DNA of 64,000 nucleotides from Fundicoccus_A sp052115865. Lineage in GTDB: Bacteria; Bacillota; Bacilli; Lactobacillales; Aerococcaceae. The position numbers and the translations under genes were made by a program. The stretch lies in contig NZ_JBQKME010000012.1 in the NCBI RefSeq assembly GCF_052115865.1, positions 16,975-80,974 of the forward strand. Reading direction: 5' to 3'. Below the pieces are notes generated by a model. That model saw only the letters and a list, made by a program, of their open reading frames with translations. It was not told the DNA's origin and made no database searches. How positions within the stretch are numbered: position 1 is the stretch's first letter; each line of letters begins with the position of its first letter. Positions 16,992 to 26,173 of this stretch are shown here, in pieces.

Positions 16992-18911
16992 TTAAACATC
17001 AAGATTTTGAACATAAACCGCATTTTCTTCAATAAATTCACGGCGTGGCTCAACGTCTTCACCCATTAACATTTGCATTACTTGATCAGCTTCTTCAGCA
17101 TCTTCAACTGAAACTTTTAACAAACGACGATTCTCAGGGTTCATAGTGGTTTCCCAAAGTTGATCATCATTCATTTCCCCTAAACCTTTATAGCGTTGAA
17201 TAGAGTAACGGGCATTAGGGTTTTCTTGTTGCCATTGTCTTAACTGCTCCTCTGTATCGAGATACAATTCCTTTTTCCCTTGCTTAATTTGATACAAAGG
17301 TGGTTGGGCAATATAGACATATCCCACTTCCAGTAAAGGACGCATATAACGGAAAATCAAGGTTAACAATAAGGTTCGAATATGCGCACCATCGACATCC
17401 GCATCCGTCATTAAAATTAATTTGTGGTAGCGCACTTTAGAAACATCAAACTCTTCACCAAATCCTGTTCCCATAGCTGTAAAGAGAGAACGAATCTCTT
17501 CATTTTTTAAAATACGATCCATAGTCGCTTTTTCAACGTTTAAAATTTTACCACGAATCGGTAAAATTGCTTGGAACATCCGCGAACGACCTTGCTTAGC
17601 CGATCCACCCGCAGAATCCCCCTCGACAATAAATAACTCACATTGTTCAGGATCTTTACTTGAACAATCGGCTAATTTACCTGGTAAATTCGAAATTTCT
17701 AAACCACTTTTCTTACGTGTAATCTCACGTGCACGCTTAGCTGCCAAACGCGCTTTTGAAGCTAAAATACCTTTATCGACGATCAGACGTGCCACTTTAG
17801 GATTTTCCATTAAATAAGACTCTAAATGCATCGAGAAAATACGGTCTGTAATGCCTCGAACTTCAGAGTTACCTAATTTGGTTTTGGTTTGTCCTTCGAA
17901 TTGTGGATCTGGGTGTTTAACTGAAAGCACAGTCGTTAAACCTTCACGGACATCCTCACCCGATAAATTATCTTCATTTTCTTTAATAATATTCATTTTA
18001 CGAGCATAATCATTCACAACACGGGTCAAGGCACTCTTAAAACCAGACTCATGCGTTCCACCTTCATGAGTTACAATATTATTAGCATAAGATAAAATAT
18101 TGGTATGATAGGAATCCGTGTACTGGAAAGCAATCTCTACTTGAATACCATCAATTTCATCTTCCATATAGATTGGCTCTTCAAAAATATGTGTTTTTTC
18201 TTGATTTAAAAAGATGACATACTCACTTAAGCCACCTTCAGAATAGAAACTTTCAGATTTTTCACGGTCCACACGACGATCTTCAATCGAAATACGTAAA
18301 CCTTTATTTAAGAAAGATAATTCTTGAATACGACGCATCAAAATACCATAATCAAAATCCGTTGTTTCAGTAAATATCGTCGGATCTGGTGTAAAGTTCA
18401 CTTTTGAACCAGTTATATCGGTTGTCCCAATAATTTCTAAATCTTTAACAACTTTTCCACGCTCAAATACTTGTTCATAAATATTACCATTACGAGCAAC
18501 TTGAACCCTCAGTTCAGTCGATAAAGCATTAACGACAGACGCACCTACCCCGTGTAAACCACCGGATACTTTATAGCCTCCGCCACCAAATTTACCTCCC
18601 GCGTGTAGAACCGTAAAGACGGTTTCAACTGCAGGACGACCGGTTTTAGCTTGAATATCAACTGGAATCCCACGTCCATTATCAACAACTGTAATACTTC
18701 CATCAGCTTCAATAAATAATTCGATATGATCACAATAACCAGCTAACGCCTCATCAATCGCATTATCGACAATTTCCCAAACTAAGTGGTGTAAACCTAA
18801 ACTACTGGTTGATCCGATGTACATTCCCGGACGTTTACGTACAGCTTCTAAACCTTCTAATACTTGAATTTGATCAGCATTATAATTGTTAGTATATTCT
18901 TTTTTGGTCAC
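16992..18911 (-). CDS. gyrB: DNA gyrase subunit B
   Basis: 639 residues from GTG 18911. ATPase subunit of gyrase. GHKL ATP-binding domain (EIVDNAIDEALAGYCD, DNGRGIPVD, GLHGVGASVVNAL), transducer domain, TOPRIM domain (EGDSAGGSAKQGRSR, DADVDGAHIRTLLLT) and the C-terminal GyrA-binding end. The start is a judgement: an in-frame ATG lies seven codons upstream (18932), but the GGAAGAGG at 18917-18924 is correctly spaced for GTG, and the product then begins TKKEYTNNYNADQIQVLEGLE like homologues. It begins 29 bp after the recF stop. Confidence 0.97.
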   Translation of the reverse strand: MTKKEYTNNYNADQIQVLEGLEAVRKRPGMYIGSTSSLGLHHLVWEIVDNAIDEALAGYCDHIELFIEADGSITVVDNGRGIPVDIQAKTGRPAVETVFTVLHAGGKFGGGGYKVSGGLHGVGASVVNALSTELRVQVARNGNIYEQVFERGKVVKDLEIIGTTDITGSKVNFTPDPTIFTETTDFDYGILMRRIQELSFLNKGLRISIEDRRVDREKSESFYSEGGLSEYVIFLNQEKTHIFEEPIYMEDEIDGIQVEIAFQYTDSYHTNILSYANNIVTHEGGTHESGFKSALTRVVNDYARKMNIIKENEDNLSGEDVREGLTTVLSVKHPDPQFEGQTKTKLGNSEVRGITDRIFSMHLESYLMENPKVARLIVDKGILASKARLAAKRAREITRKKSGLEISNLPGKLADCSSKDPEQCELFIVEGDSAGGSAKQGRSRMFQAILPIRGKILNVEKATMDRILKNEEIRSLFTAMGTGFGEEFDVSKVRYHKLILMTDADVDGAHIRTLLLTLIFRYMRPLLEVGYVYIAQPPLYQIKQGKKELYLDTEEQLRQWQQENPNARYSIQRYKGLGEMNDDQLWETTMNPENRRLLKVSVEDAEEADQVMQMLMGEDVEPRREFIEENAVYVQNLDV

Positions 18912-18940
18912 AAAGCATCCTCTTCCTTCCATGTGTGACT

Positions 18941-20056
18941 TTATGGTTCGTTAATCGTGCCTTTTTTAACCTGATATATTTTCGCTTGCTTTAATTCAGC
19001 TATTTTCAAGCCACTAATAGAAGCAGTTGTTAAAAAGGTTTGGACTTTTGATTCAATGTAACTCATCAATATATGTTGGCGATTATCATCCAATTCGGAT
19101 AAAACATCATCCAGTAGCAAAATAGGATATTCAGAAGTGAGCTGATACATTAAATCAATCTCTGCTAGTTTTAAACTTAAAATAATCGTTCGTTGTTGGC
19201 CTTGTGAACCATATAATTGCGCCGATTTTTCATTTAAAATAAATTCTAAATCATCACGATGAGGCCCATATAATGTATTACCTAGGTCTTTTTCACGCTT
19301 AATATTTTGCTTAAGTAATTGCTTAAATTGATCACTTAGAGTATCCAGATTAAGATAATCTAAACGTGAACTCGAACTTTTATATGTAATCTGTAAATGA
19401 TCCGCTTGATTCGATAACCGATGATGAATCGGTTGCGCTAATTCCGTTAATTGCTGGACAAAATCAATCCGATATTTAATCACATTAACCGCCTTGTCAA
19501 TTAATTGATCCGTTAAAACCTCAAAATAAATATCATCAAATTTTGACTGCTGTCCCAATTGTTTTAAGTAAGCATTGCGCTGCTTTAAGATACGATTATA
19601 TTCAAGAAGTTCATTTAAATAGACTGGGTGAGATTGGCCTAATTCTACATCAAGAAAACGTCGCCGTAAGGCTGGAGAACCTTTAATTAATTGAAGATCT
19701 TCAGGAGCAAATAAAATAACATTTAATTTACCGATAAAATGACTTAATTTAGCCTGCTCCAAATGATTAAACTTGGCGATTTTCCCTTTTTTATTTAATT
19801 GTAATTCTAGGGGAAAATGATAATGTCGCGTTTCAACATTGCCTTTAATAATTGCTTGTGACGTTGACCAACGGATCATTTCTTGATCATGATTGGTTCG
19901 ATGACTTTTAGCTAAAGACAACAAAAAAATCGCCTCAAGGATATTGGTCTTTCCTTGGGCATTTTCACCGGTAAAGATGGTTAAACTTTGGTCAAAGGTC
20001 AAATCCAATTGGGCGTAATTTCTAAAATTAATTAATTCAAGTTGATTAAGTCTCAT
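18941..20056 (-). CDS. recF: DNA replication and repair protein RecF
   Basis: 371 residues. SMC-like ATPase that helps load RecA at ssDNA gaps with RecO and RecR. It starts MRLNQLELINFRNY, has Walker A GENAQGKTN, the signature region YGSQGQQRTIILSLKLAE and Walker B PILLLDDVLSELD. Its start overlaps the end of yaaA by 11 bp, implying translational coupling. The gene lies in the standard dnaA-dnaN-yaaA-recF-gyrB order. Confidence 0.97.
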   Translation of the reverse strand: MRLNQLELINFRNYAQLDLTFDQSLTIFTGENAQGKTNILEAIFLLSLAKSHRTNHDQEMIRWSTSQAIIKGNVETRHYHFPLELQLNKKGKIAKFNHLEQAKLSHFIGKLNVILFAPEDLQLIKGSPALRRRFLDVELGQSHPVYLNELLEYNRILKQRNAYLKQLGQQSKFDDIYFEVLTDQLIDKAVNVIKYRIDFVQQLTELAQPIHHRLSNQADHLQITYKSSSSRLDYLNLDTLSDQFKQLLKQNIKREKDLGNTLYGPHRDDLEFILNEKSAQLYGSQGQQRTIILSLKLAEIDLMYQLTSEYPILLLDDVLSELDDNRQHILMSYIESKVQTFLTTASISGLKIAELKQAKIYQVKKGTINEP

Positions 20057-20294
20057 TCGATTTAGCTGGTGATATTTGTTGGATGGTTATCGTCATATCT
20101 TCATTAGGTAAGAAAATTTTGTCACCAGAATACAATTTTTTCCCGCGTCTTTGCTCTAATTCGTTATTTAAGTAGACTTCAAACTCACTCAAATACCACT
20201 TAGCCATTCCACCACTGGGAATATAACTTTCTAATTTAAGTAACTGTCCTAATGTAATATAATCTTCATTAATCTTCAGTATCTTTTGTTGCAT
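20046..20294 (-). CDS. yaaA: S4 domain-containing protein YaaA
   Basis: 82 residues. An S4 RNA-binding fold: ITLGQLLKLESYIPSGGMAKWYLSEFEVYLNNELEQRRGKKLYSGDKI. This small protein is nearly always found between dnaN and recF in Bacillota; its RNA partner and function are not established. It is first in the yaaA-recF-gyrB-gyrA operon, with its own promoter (20331-20359) downstream of the dnaN terminator. Not the unrelated peroxide-response YaaA of enterobacteria. Confidence 0.92.
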   Translation of the reverse strand: MQQKILKINEDYITLGQLLKLESYIPSGGMAKWYLSEFEVYLNNELEQRRGKKLYSGDKIFLPNEDMTITIQQISPAKSNET

Positions 20295-20330
20295 TATTAA
20301 TCACCATCCTCACTTTAATCTTCTTATTAT

Positions 20331-20359
20331 ATTATACACTTTTTTCAGTTAAAATTCAA
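20331..20359 (-). promoter_or_regulatory. Sigma-A promoter of yaaA-recF-gyrB-gyrA
   Basis: TTGAAT (20359-20354) and TATAAT (20336-20331) with a 17-bp spacer, 37 bp before yaaA. It separates this operon from dnaA-dnaN. Confidence 0.8.
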
Positions 20360-20415
20360 ATTTAGGCTAATATAAGCGAAAATTCCAATAAATAATATAA
20401 ACCTACTCATAAGCA

Positions 20416-20443
20416 AAAAAATAGCCCCTAAAGGCTATTTTTT
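20416..20443 (-). terminator. Terminator after dnaN
   Basis: AAAAAATAGCC (20416-20426) pairs with GGCTATTTTTT (20433-20443), 18 bp beyond the dnaN stop. Confidence 0.88.
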
Positions 20444-20461
20444 CCATTTAAAGCGAATATA

Positions 20462-21616
20462 TTATGAATGATGGGTCCGAATCGGAGTTAATAATTGTAA
20501 TAATTGACTATTAGGTGTTTCTGCTTCTTGTGCATGACTAATTAATAGCGGACGAATAGCTGTTTGGAATTGAATTTTTACATCAACATCACCAAAAGAT
20601 TTAAGCGCATCTTTCATATAATCAGGGTTAAATGAAATCACAACGGCATCACCCTCAGCTTTTTTATAATTAATCTCCTCTGCCACATGCCCTACTTGTG
20701 TGCCTCTAACAGATAATTCCACATTAGCTTCATTTATTTCTAATTGAACAACATTATTATTACTTACATGAGACATCAAGGATGCCCGATCAATCGCTTG
20801 TAAGAAATCATTAGCATTCAATACCAATTCAGTTTGATGACTCGCTGGAATCAAACGTTTCACATCTGGATAATTTCCTTCAAGCAGGCGAGAGAAAATC
20901 GTTAAATTATCTAAGAAGAAAATCACTTGTTGTTCCGTCACTGCAAAAGCTAATTTACCATTATCATCAATCATACGGGTTAATTCAACCATCGTCTTTT
21001 TAGGAATTGTAATAGGTTGAAATGCTCCTTCATTATTTTCAAATTTAACTGGAATTTCACGCATACTTAAACGGTGACTGTCAGTTGCAGCAGCAGTCAT
21101 ACTGGATTCATTAGCTGTTAAATGAATACCTGTTAATACAGGACGACTTTCTTGGTTAGAAGTTGCAAATACCGTTTGGTCTACCATTTGTTTAAATAAT
21201 AAAGGTGGTAGATCATGTTGTTGATTAATTTCAATTTCAGGTAAACGTGGATAAGCTTGGCTATCTTGACCATTTACATTAAAAGTAGCATTTCCTGATG
21301 TAATGGTTGCATGATATAGTTCATCACTTTCAATCGTTATATCATCTTTAGGTAATTTTTTAATGATGTCATTAAATAAGCGTGCAGGTAAGACAATACT
21401 ACCTTCTTCTTCAATGGTTAAACCAAAATCTTCGTTATCAACAGCTAGGAAACTTTCAATAGAAATATCAGCATCACTACCAATAAGTGTTAAACCTTCA
21501 TTTGTAGCTGTTATCTTAATACCTTGTAAAATAGTAATGGTTGATTTAGCAGGAATTGCACGTGCGACATGATTTAATTGCTGAATAAATGCTTGTTTTT
21601 GAATCACAAATTTCAT
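20462..21616 (-). CDS. dnaN: DNA polymerase III beta subunit (sliding clamp)
   Basis: 384 residues. The ring-shaped clamp holds DNA polymerase on the template and also binds repair and regulatory proteins. Three clamp domains are visible; the end QLLQLLTPIRTHHS carries the conserved LLTPIR motif at the ligand pocket. The start MKFVIQKQAFIQQLNHVARAIPAKST matches homologues and follows AGGAGTG. It lies 185 bp after dnaA, with the gap holding the second DnaA-box cluster. Confidence 0.98.
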   Translation of the reverse strand: MKFVIQKQAFIQQLNHVARAIPAKSTITILQGIKITATNEGLTLIGSDADISIESFLAVDNEDFGLTIEEEGSIVLPARLFNDIIKKLPKDDITIESDELYHATITSGNATFNVNGQDSQAYPRLPEIEINQQHDLPPLLFKQMVDQTVFATSNQESRPVLTGIHLTANESSMTAAATDSHRLSMREIPVKFENNEGAFQPITIPKKTMVELTRMIDDNGKLAFAVTEQQVIFFLDNLTIFSRLLEGNYPDVKRLIPASHQTELVLNANDFLQAIDRASLMSHVSNNNVVQLEINEANVELSVRGTQVGHVAEEINYKKAEGDAVVISFNPDYMKDALKSFGDVDVKIQFQTAIRPLLISHAQEAETPNSQLLQLLTPIRTHHS

Positions 21617-21659
21617 TGATAAACACTCCTAATAATTAAATATATAAATAAATAAAGTA

Positions 21660-21790
21660 AGTCTTAGTAGTAGGGCTTGTTGATAACGGGCATAAGTTGA
21701 ATTTTAATTGACATATTCACGCTTTTGCTTGTGGATTAGTTGTGAATCATTCAGTTGATAAAAAAATACTTATGCACAAGGCAGAAAATT
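21660..21790. other. Second DnaA-box cluster (dnaA-dnaN intergenic part of oriC)
   Basis: One perfect box TTATGCACA (21770-21778) and several one- or two-mismatch boxes (TGTTGATAA 21678-21686, TGTGGATTA 21730-21738, TGTGAATCA 21741-21749, AGTTGATAA 21753-21761). With the upstream cluster this gives the bipartite origin typical of Bacillota, in which the unwinding element often lies on the dnaN side. Confidence 0.75.
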
Positions 21791-21801
21791 AAGCGACAAT
21801 T

Positions 21802-23142
21802 TTATGTTTTTAAGCGATTCTTTAACTGGGTCATTTCATTGTCTAAAGTAGGTGATGTTTTTAAATCTTCGCTAATTTTTTCGTAGGCATGAATAACTGT
21901 CGTATGATTTTTGTTTCCAAAAGCCTCACCAATCTTAGGAAAAGAAATATCGGTCAATTCACGGGCCAGATACATGGCGATTTGCCGTGGGTAAACAATG
22001 TTTTTAGTCCGTTTTCTTCCTTTAATATCTTGGCTAGTGATTTGGTAGTAATGTGCCACTTGATTAATGATTTCGTTGATACTTAAGGGTTTCTTCTCCT
22101 CAGATCCTACCATATTACGTAAAGCTTCAGCTGCAAGTGACGTAGTAATTTCCTTACCTTGGATCGCTGCATAGGCTATGACACGGACCAATGCACCTTC
22201 TAATTCACGAATATTAGTATCTATATTATTAGCGATATAGGTGAGAGTCTCAGGATTGATATCGAGGCGGTCATTACTCGCTTTCTTCCTTAAAATCGCA
22301 ATCCGAGTTTCCAAGTCAGGAGGTGTTATATCTGTGGATAACCCCCATTTAAAACGACTAATCAACCTTTCCTCTAAATTATCAATATTATTAGGCAGGC
22401 GATCACTAGTTAAAACAATCTGTTTATTATTGTTATAAAGGGCATTAAATGTATGGAAAAATTCTTCTTGGGTTTTATCTTTATTGGATAGAAACTGAAT
22501 ATCATCTATTAATAAGACATCAATACTACGGTACATCTCACGAAATGCAATTTGAGATCCATTTTGAATACTGGTAATAAAATCATTGGTAAAGGATTCA
22601 CTGGTTGCATATTTAATTTTAGCATCAGGATTTTTGCTAAGTATTTCATTCCCAATCGCTTGCATGAGGTGGGTTTTACCTAAACCAACTCCTCCATAAA
22701 TTAAAAATGGGTTGTAAGTTTGCCCTGGATTATCGCTAACAGCCAAAGCTGCCCCATTTGCCATCTTATTGTCCTCACCAACAACAAAGGTTTCAAAGGT
22801 ATAGTTAGGATTCAGTTGTGAATCTCTGAAACTATCGTCAGTACTAGCTGTTATTTGATTATTAGCCGGCACAACTTCCGTTTGCTGGCTATCTTGTGGA
22901 ACGATAATAAAAGTTGGTACGTATTCCATGCCATAATTCTCCAAGCTATATTGCAATATATAGCCGGCTAAATGACGTTCCCAATGCTTCTTTGTTAAGG
23001 CATTCGGCACAGAAAGTGAAATGGATTGATGTCCAATACGCGTTGGTTTAACAGGTTCTACCCAAGTGGAGTAGGCATTTTCGCTTAATATCTCTTTTAA
23101 ATAGTTAGTAATCTCTAACCAAAAGCGATCTTTTTCATCCAT
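21802..23142 (-). CDS. dnaA: Chromosomal replication initiator protein DnaA
   Basis: 446 residues. It binds DnaA boxes, melts oriC and loads the helicase. Domain I (about 1-80, WLEITNYLKEILSENAYSTWVEPV), a linker domain II, AAA+ domain III with Walker A GGVGLGKTHLMQ and Walker B LLIDDIQFLSNK, and the domain IV signature KIGEAFGNKNHTTVIHAYEKI near the C-terminus. The ATG start follows AGAGGTG. A plausible promoter (TTGTCC, 16-bp spacer, TAAAAT, near 23190-23217 in the reverse sense) lies among DnaA boxes, fitting autoregulation. Confidence 0.98.
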   Translation of the reverse strand: MDEKDRFWLEITNYLKEILSENAYSTWVEPVKPTRIGHQSISLSVPNALTKKHWERHLAGYILQYSLENYGMEYVPTFIIVPQDSQQTEVVPANNQITASTDDSFRDSQLNPNYTFETFVVGEDNKMANGAALAVSDNPGQTYNPFLIYGGVGLGKTHLMQAIGNEILSKNPDAKIKYATSESFTNDFITSIQNGSQIAFREMYRSIDVLLIDDIQFLSNKDKTQEEFFHTFNALYNNNKQIVLTSDRLPNNIDNLEERLISRFKWGLSTDITPPDLETRIAILRKKASNDRLDINPETLTYIANNIDTNIRELEGALVRVIAYAAIQGKEITTSLAAEALRNMVGSEEKKPLSINEIINQVAHYYQITSQDIKGRKRTKNIVYPRQIAMYLARELTDISFPKIGEAFGNKNHTTVIHAYEKISEDLKTSPTLDNEMTQLKNRLKT

Positions 23143-23530
23143 TTATTCGTTTCACCTCTCTTGTGGATAAGTATTTTCGTATAGTTGTATTTTAACATAG
23201 TTACGACTGTGGACAAATTTTCAAGGAAGAAAATAACTTGTCCACACATCAACATTGAACTTATGCACAACTGCATAAAGGCTGTGAATAAGTTCAATAA
23301 TTAATCTATATTTAACATCTGTTGTGTATAATTACTTATTGATTTTATCACATTTATTAGACTTATGCACAGTTTTTGTGGATAATTTTTATCTATTGTT
23401 GACAATTGTTGATAAGTGCATAAACTAAGAGTATGTTTGTGGATATTTATTTAAGAGAAGAAGTTATAAACAGTTTAATTATAGATTGTGGATAAGCTGT
23501 GCATAATTATTTAGCGTGAAATGGTAGGAA
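23143..23530. other. oriC: Replication origin oriC (main DnaA-box cluster)
   Basis: Eight boxes match TGTGNATAA/TTATNCACA exactly: 23162-23170, 23261-23269, 23283-23291, 23323-23331, 23363-23371, 23377-23385, 23487-23495 and 23498-23506. One-mismatch boxes lie at 23208, 23238, 23407 and 23448. The region lies between dnaA and rpmH, which diverge, as in most Bacillota. Gene orientation switches here from mostly minus on the left to plus on the right, consistent with bidirectional forks. Confidence 0.95.
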
Positions 23531-23534
23531 TTGC

Positions 23535-23561
23535 TTGACTTTATGCATTATTTTCTATAAT
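23535..23561 (+). promoter_or_regulatory. Probable rpmH promoter
   Basis: TTGACT (23535-23540) and TATAAT (23556-23561). The spacer is only 15 bp; using the overlapping TAATAT (23558-23563) restores 17 bp. It lies just right of the last DnaA box. Confidence 0.55.
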
Positions 23562-23604
23562 ATATTCTAGGTATTTACATTGAAAAGTTGAGGAGGTGCG
23601 ATTT

Positions 23605-23739
23605 ATGAAAAGAACATACCAACCGAAAAAACGTACACGCAAAAAAGTTCACGGATTCCGTAAAAGAATGAGCACTAAAAATGGACGTCGCGTATTAAGA
23701 AACCGCCGTCTTAAAGGTAGAAAATCTTTAACAGCTTAA
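23605..23739 (+). CDS. rpmH: 50S ribosomal protein L34
   Basis: 44 residues: MKRTYQPKKRTRKKVHGF begins it and RRLKGRKSLTA ends it, the standard L34. It is a small, very basic protein in the large subunit. AGGAGGTG is well spaced before ATG 23605. First gene on the right side of the origin, leading into rnpA-yidC-khpB. A short hairpin follows (23747-23778). Confidence 0.97.
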   Translation: MKRTYQPKKRTRKKVHGFRKRMSTKNGRRVLRNRRLKGRKSLTA

Positions 23740-23746
23740 TTTTTGA

Positions 23747-23778
23747 TAAAGGTAACCTTTCGGTACCTTTATTTTTTT
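23747..23778 (+). terminator. Weak terminator/attenuator after rpmH
   Basis: AAAGGTAACC and GGTACCTTT pair with one bulged A around a TTTC loop, followed by a T-run. It probably lowers transcription of rnpA relative to rpmH, a known need because RnpA is required in much smaller amounts than L34. Confidence 0.6.
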
Positions 23779-23942
23779 AGCAATAATTTAACCGATTACA
23801 TTCATTGTTTTTGAGCTTTTATTGTTGTTAGGACTTAATTTATTCAATAAATTGTACTATAATTTAACTATTGATTGCTGATTATCAATTTGATGGTTTG
23901 TTATTGTGTCGTAGAGATTGTAAGTAGAAAATGAGGGATTTT

Positions 23943-24296
23943 TTGAAAAAAAAATATCGCGTAAAATCTGAAAAAGAATTCCAATTGGTTTTCCGCAAAG
24001 GAGAATCTATTGCTAACCGCCAGTTAGTTCTTTATGTGTATCCTAAACCTGAACAAGAACATTTTCGTGTAGGATTATCGGTCGGCAAAAAAATTGGGAA
24101 TGCTGTTAAGCGTAATCAAGTAAAACGCTACTTGCGTCAAGCTCTGCATGAATTACAAGATGTGATTGATCCTGAAATAGATTTTTTACTCATTGCTCGC
24201 CCTGATATTAAAGAAAAAACTTTTGCACAGGTGAAGCAATCTGTCATTCATGTAATGAGTTTAGCAAAAATCATCGATAAATCAGCACTTAAATAA
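23943..24296 (+). CDS. rnpA: Ribonuclease P protein component
   Basis: 117 residues from TTG 23943. Protein subunit of RNase P, which trims tRNA 5' leaders with the catalytic RNA. It has the N-terminal KKKYRVKSEKEFQLVFRKGES and the basic RNR-type motif KKIGNAVKRNQVKRYLRQAL. The TTG start is favoured because GAGG (23933-23936) is spaced for it and the product then begins KKKYRVK like lactobacillal RnpA. The in-frame ATG four codons earlier (23931) overlaps that Shine-Dalgarno and lacks one of its own. A TATAAT at 23858-23863 may be a separate weak promoter. Confidence 0.93.
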   Translation: MKKKYRVKSEKEFQLVFRKGESIANRQLVLYVYPKPEQEHFRVGLSVGKKIGNAVKRNQVKRYLRQALHELQDVIDPEIDFLLIARPDIKEKTFAQVKQSVIHVMSLAKIIDKSALK

Positions 24297-24312
24297 TGTC
24301 TAGGAGGTAAGA

Positions 24313-25143
24313 ATGAAAAAAAATCGTAAATGGATCCAAATAGTTATTTTACTTGGAATCGTCTTGTTTATGTCTGCCTGTGGTAATATTAATGAACCTA
24401 TTACTTCAGAATCGACAGGTCTGTGGGATCGCTATATTATTTATAACTTGTCTCAATTTATTATCTGGTTATCGAATCTTATGGGAGGCAGTTATGCTCT
24501 TGGTATTATTTTATTTACCATCATTATTCGTATAATCTTAATACCATTAAATAATATCCAAACCAGATCACAACGTAAAATGTTGGAAATTCAACCGGAA
24601 TTGAATGCTATACGAGATAGATATCCGAATCGTGACCGTGATTCAATGGAAGCGATGCAAAGAGAGCAGCAAGCTTTATTAGATGAACGTGGTGTGAATC
24701 AATTTGCTGGTTTACTCCCAATGCTTATTCAATTGCCAGTTATGATGGCCTTGTATCAGTCTATTTTAAGAACTGATCTCTTAAGAGAGGGAACTTTCTT
24801 ATGGACAAACCTAGGTGAAAGAGATCCTTACTTTATTCTTCCGATATTAGCTGCTGCTTTCACTCTAGCTAATACTTACTTAACGATGAAGGCTAATCCT
24901 ACGCAAAATTCGGCAAGTAAAATTATGATTTATGTAATGCCAGTAATGATTTTACTTATTTCGATTGGATTACCAAGTGCGATTACTTTATATTGGGTGG
25001 TTTCAAATGCCTTTACAGTTGCGCAGACTTTAATTTTCAATAATCCGTATAAATTAATTGCGGAACGGGAAGCTAAGGCAGAAGCAGAAAAAGAACGTCA
25101 ACGTGAGTTACGCCGAGCCCTCAAGCGTGCTAAGCGCCGTTAG
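24313..25143 (+). CDS. yidC: Membrane protein insertase YidC (lipoprotein form)
   Basis: 276 residues. It inserts and folds membrane proteins with or without Sec. The signal peptide ends FMSACGN, a lipobox with lipidated Cys, as usual for Gram-positive YidC/OxaA/SpoIIIJ. The insertase core follows, with the first core helix YALGIILFTIIIRIILIPLN carrying the conserved Arg in the hydrophilic groove, the long cytoplasmic hairpin (about 90-125), and FAGLLPMLIQLPVMMALYQSI. A highly basic C-terminal tail (ERQRELRRALKRAKRR) can contact the ribosome. It sits 16 bp after rnpA and 24 bp before khpB. Confidence 0.96.
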   Translation: MKKNRKWIQIVILLGIVLFMSACGNINEPITSESTGLWDRYIIYNLSQFIIWLSNLMGGSYALGIILFTIIIRIILIPLNNIQTRSQRKMLEIQPELNAIRDRYPNRDRDSMEAMQREQQALLDERGVNQFAGLLPMLIQLPVMMALYQSILRTDLLREGTFLWTNLGERDPYFILPILAAAFTLANTYLTMKANPTQNSASKIMIYVMPVMILLISIGLPSAITLYWVVSNAFTVAQTLIFNNPYKLIAEREAKAEAEKERQRELRRALKRAKRR

Positions 25144-25167
25144 ATTTTTAGGAAAGGAATTTATTCT

Positions 25168-26118
25168 ATGCAAGAGAGTACAACAGTAAGAGCCGAAACA
25201 GTTGAAAAAGCCGTCAATATTGCCCTAACAAAATTAAATTTAAGCCGTGATGAAGCTGAAATTAATATCATTAGTGAAGGTAAAAAAGGCTTGTTTGGTT
25301 TTGGTAAGCAAGATGCTATTGTAGAAGTCACTGCTAAAAAGACTAAGAGTATTGGTCAAATCATGGATCAACTTGATCATGAAACAAAGGCTGAAACTGT
25401 TTCAAATATTCAAACAGAAGAAGCAAAAACACAAACAGTTGTTGAAACAGTTGTGGAACCAGAAGAAGAAGTTGAAGTAATTGCTGAATCGGTTGAAGTT
25501 GAAGAAAAAGAAGTGGCGATTGAAGATACTGATTTAGATGACAAAGCTGAAGAAGACAGCTATTTTGATGATGAGTCTGACGAAGATGATGAAGAAGAAG
25601 ACGTAGAAGACGCTGATGATAATGTTGAAAATGCTGAAACGAAAGCGCAAAGACGTGCTGAAGCTAATCAAAAAGTAGCCACTTACTTACAAAAAGTCAT
25701 TCTTGAATACGGGGCAGAAGCTGATATTACGGTTGAAGATAATGGTTATCAAATTATTTTCAACATTGATACCGATAAATCAGGCTTAGTTATTGGTAAA
25801 CATGGTAAAATCATTAATGCCTTGCAAACCTTAGCGCAGATTTTATTGCATCGCTATAATCGTCGTCGTGTTTCTGTTATTTTAAATGTGGGCGATTATC
25901 GCAACCGCCGAGCGAGTGTGTTAGAGCAAATTGCTGAACGAACAGCAAATGAAGTTCTACGCACGAAACAAGCGGTGATTCTTGACCCTCTACCTGCTTA
26001 TGAACGTAAACAAATCCATGCTTACTTAAGTAAAGTTGATCGCGTGAAAACACACTCAGAAGGAAAAGATCCTAACCGTTACTTAGTTGTTGAGTATGAT
26101 AACAAATTAGATTATTAA
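25168..26118 (+). CDS. khpB: RNA-binding protein KhpB (Jag/EloR)
   Basis: 316 residues. Jag-N domain (about 1-50, with EGKKGLFGFGKQDAIVEV), a long acidic linker (about 75-165, very rich in Glu/Asp), a KH domain (about 170-245, SGLVIGKHGKIINALQTLAQILL) and an R3H domain (about 250-312, ending DPNRYLVVEYD). In streptococci and lactobacilli KhpB/EloR with KhpA controls cell elongation and is linked to the StkP phosphorylation pathway. It is last in rpmH-rnpA-yidC-khpB and ends at a strong terminator. In related genomes mnmE normally comes next; here 21.7 kb of accessory genes intervene. Confidence 0.95.
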   Translation: MQESTTVRAETVEKAVNIALTKLNLSRDEAEINIISEGKKGLFGFGKQDAIVEVTAKKTKSIGQIMDQLDHETKAETVSNIQTEEAKTQTVVETVVEPEEEVEVIAESVEVEEKEVAIEDTDLDDKAEEDSYFDDESDEDDEEEDVEDADDNVENAETKAQRRAEANQKVATYLQKVILEYGAEADITVEDNGYQIIFNIDTDKSGLVIGKHGKIINALQTLAQILLHRYNRRRVSVILNVGDYRNRRASVLEQIAERTANEVLRTKQAVILDPLPAYERKQIHAYLSKVDRVKTHSEGKDPNRYLVVEYDNKLDY

Positions 26119-26123
26119 GATGA

Positions 26124-26166
26124 AAAAAACACCTATTCTAGTTGGAGACTGGAATAGGTGTTTTTT
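26124..26166. terminator. Bidirectional terminator between khpB and the GH3 gene
   Basis: AAAAAACACCTATTC (26124-26138) pairs perfectly with GAATAGGTGTTTTTT (26152-26166). It serves khpB (+) and the glycan operon (-). Confidence 0.92.
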
Positions 26167-26173
26167 GATTAAA

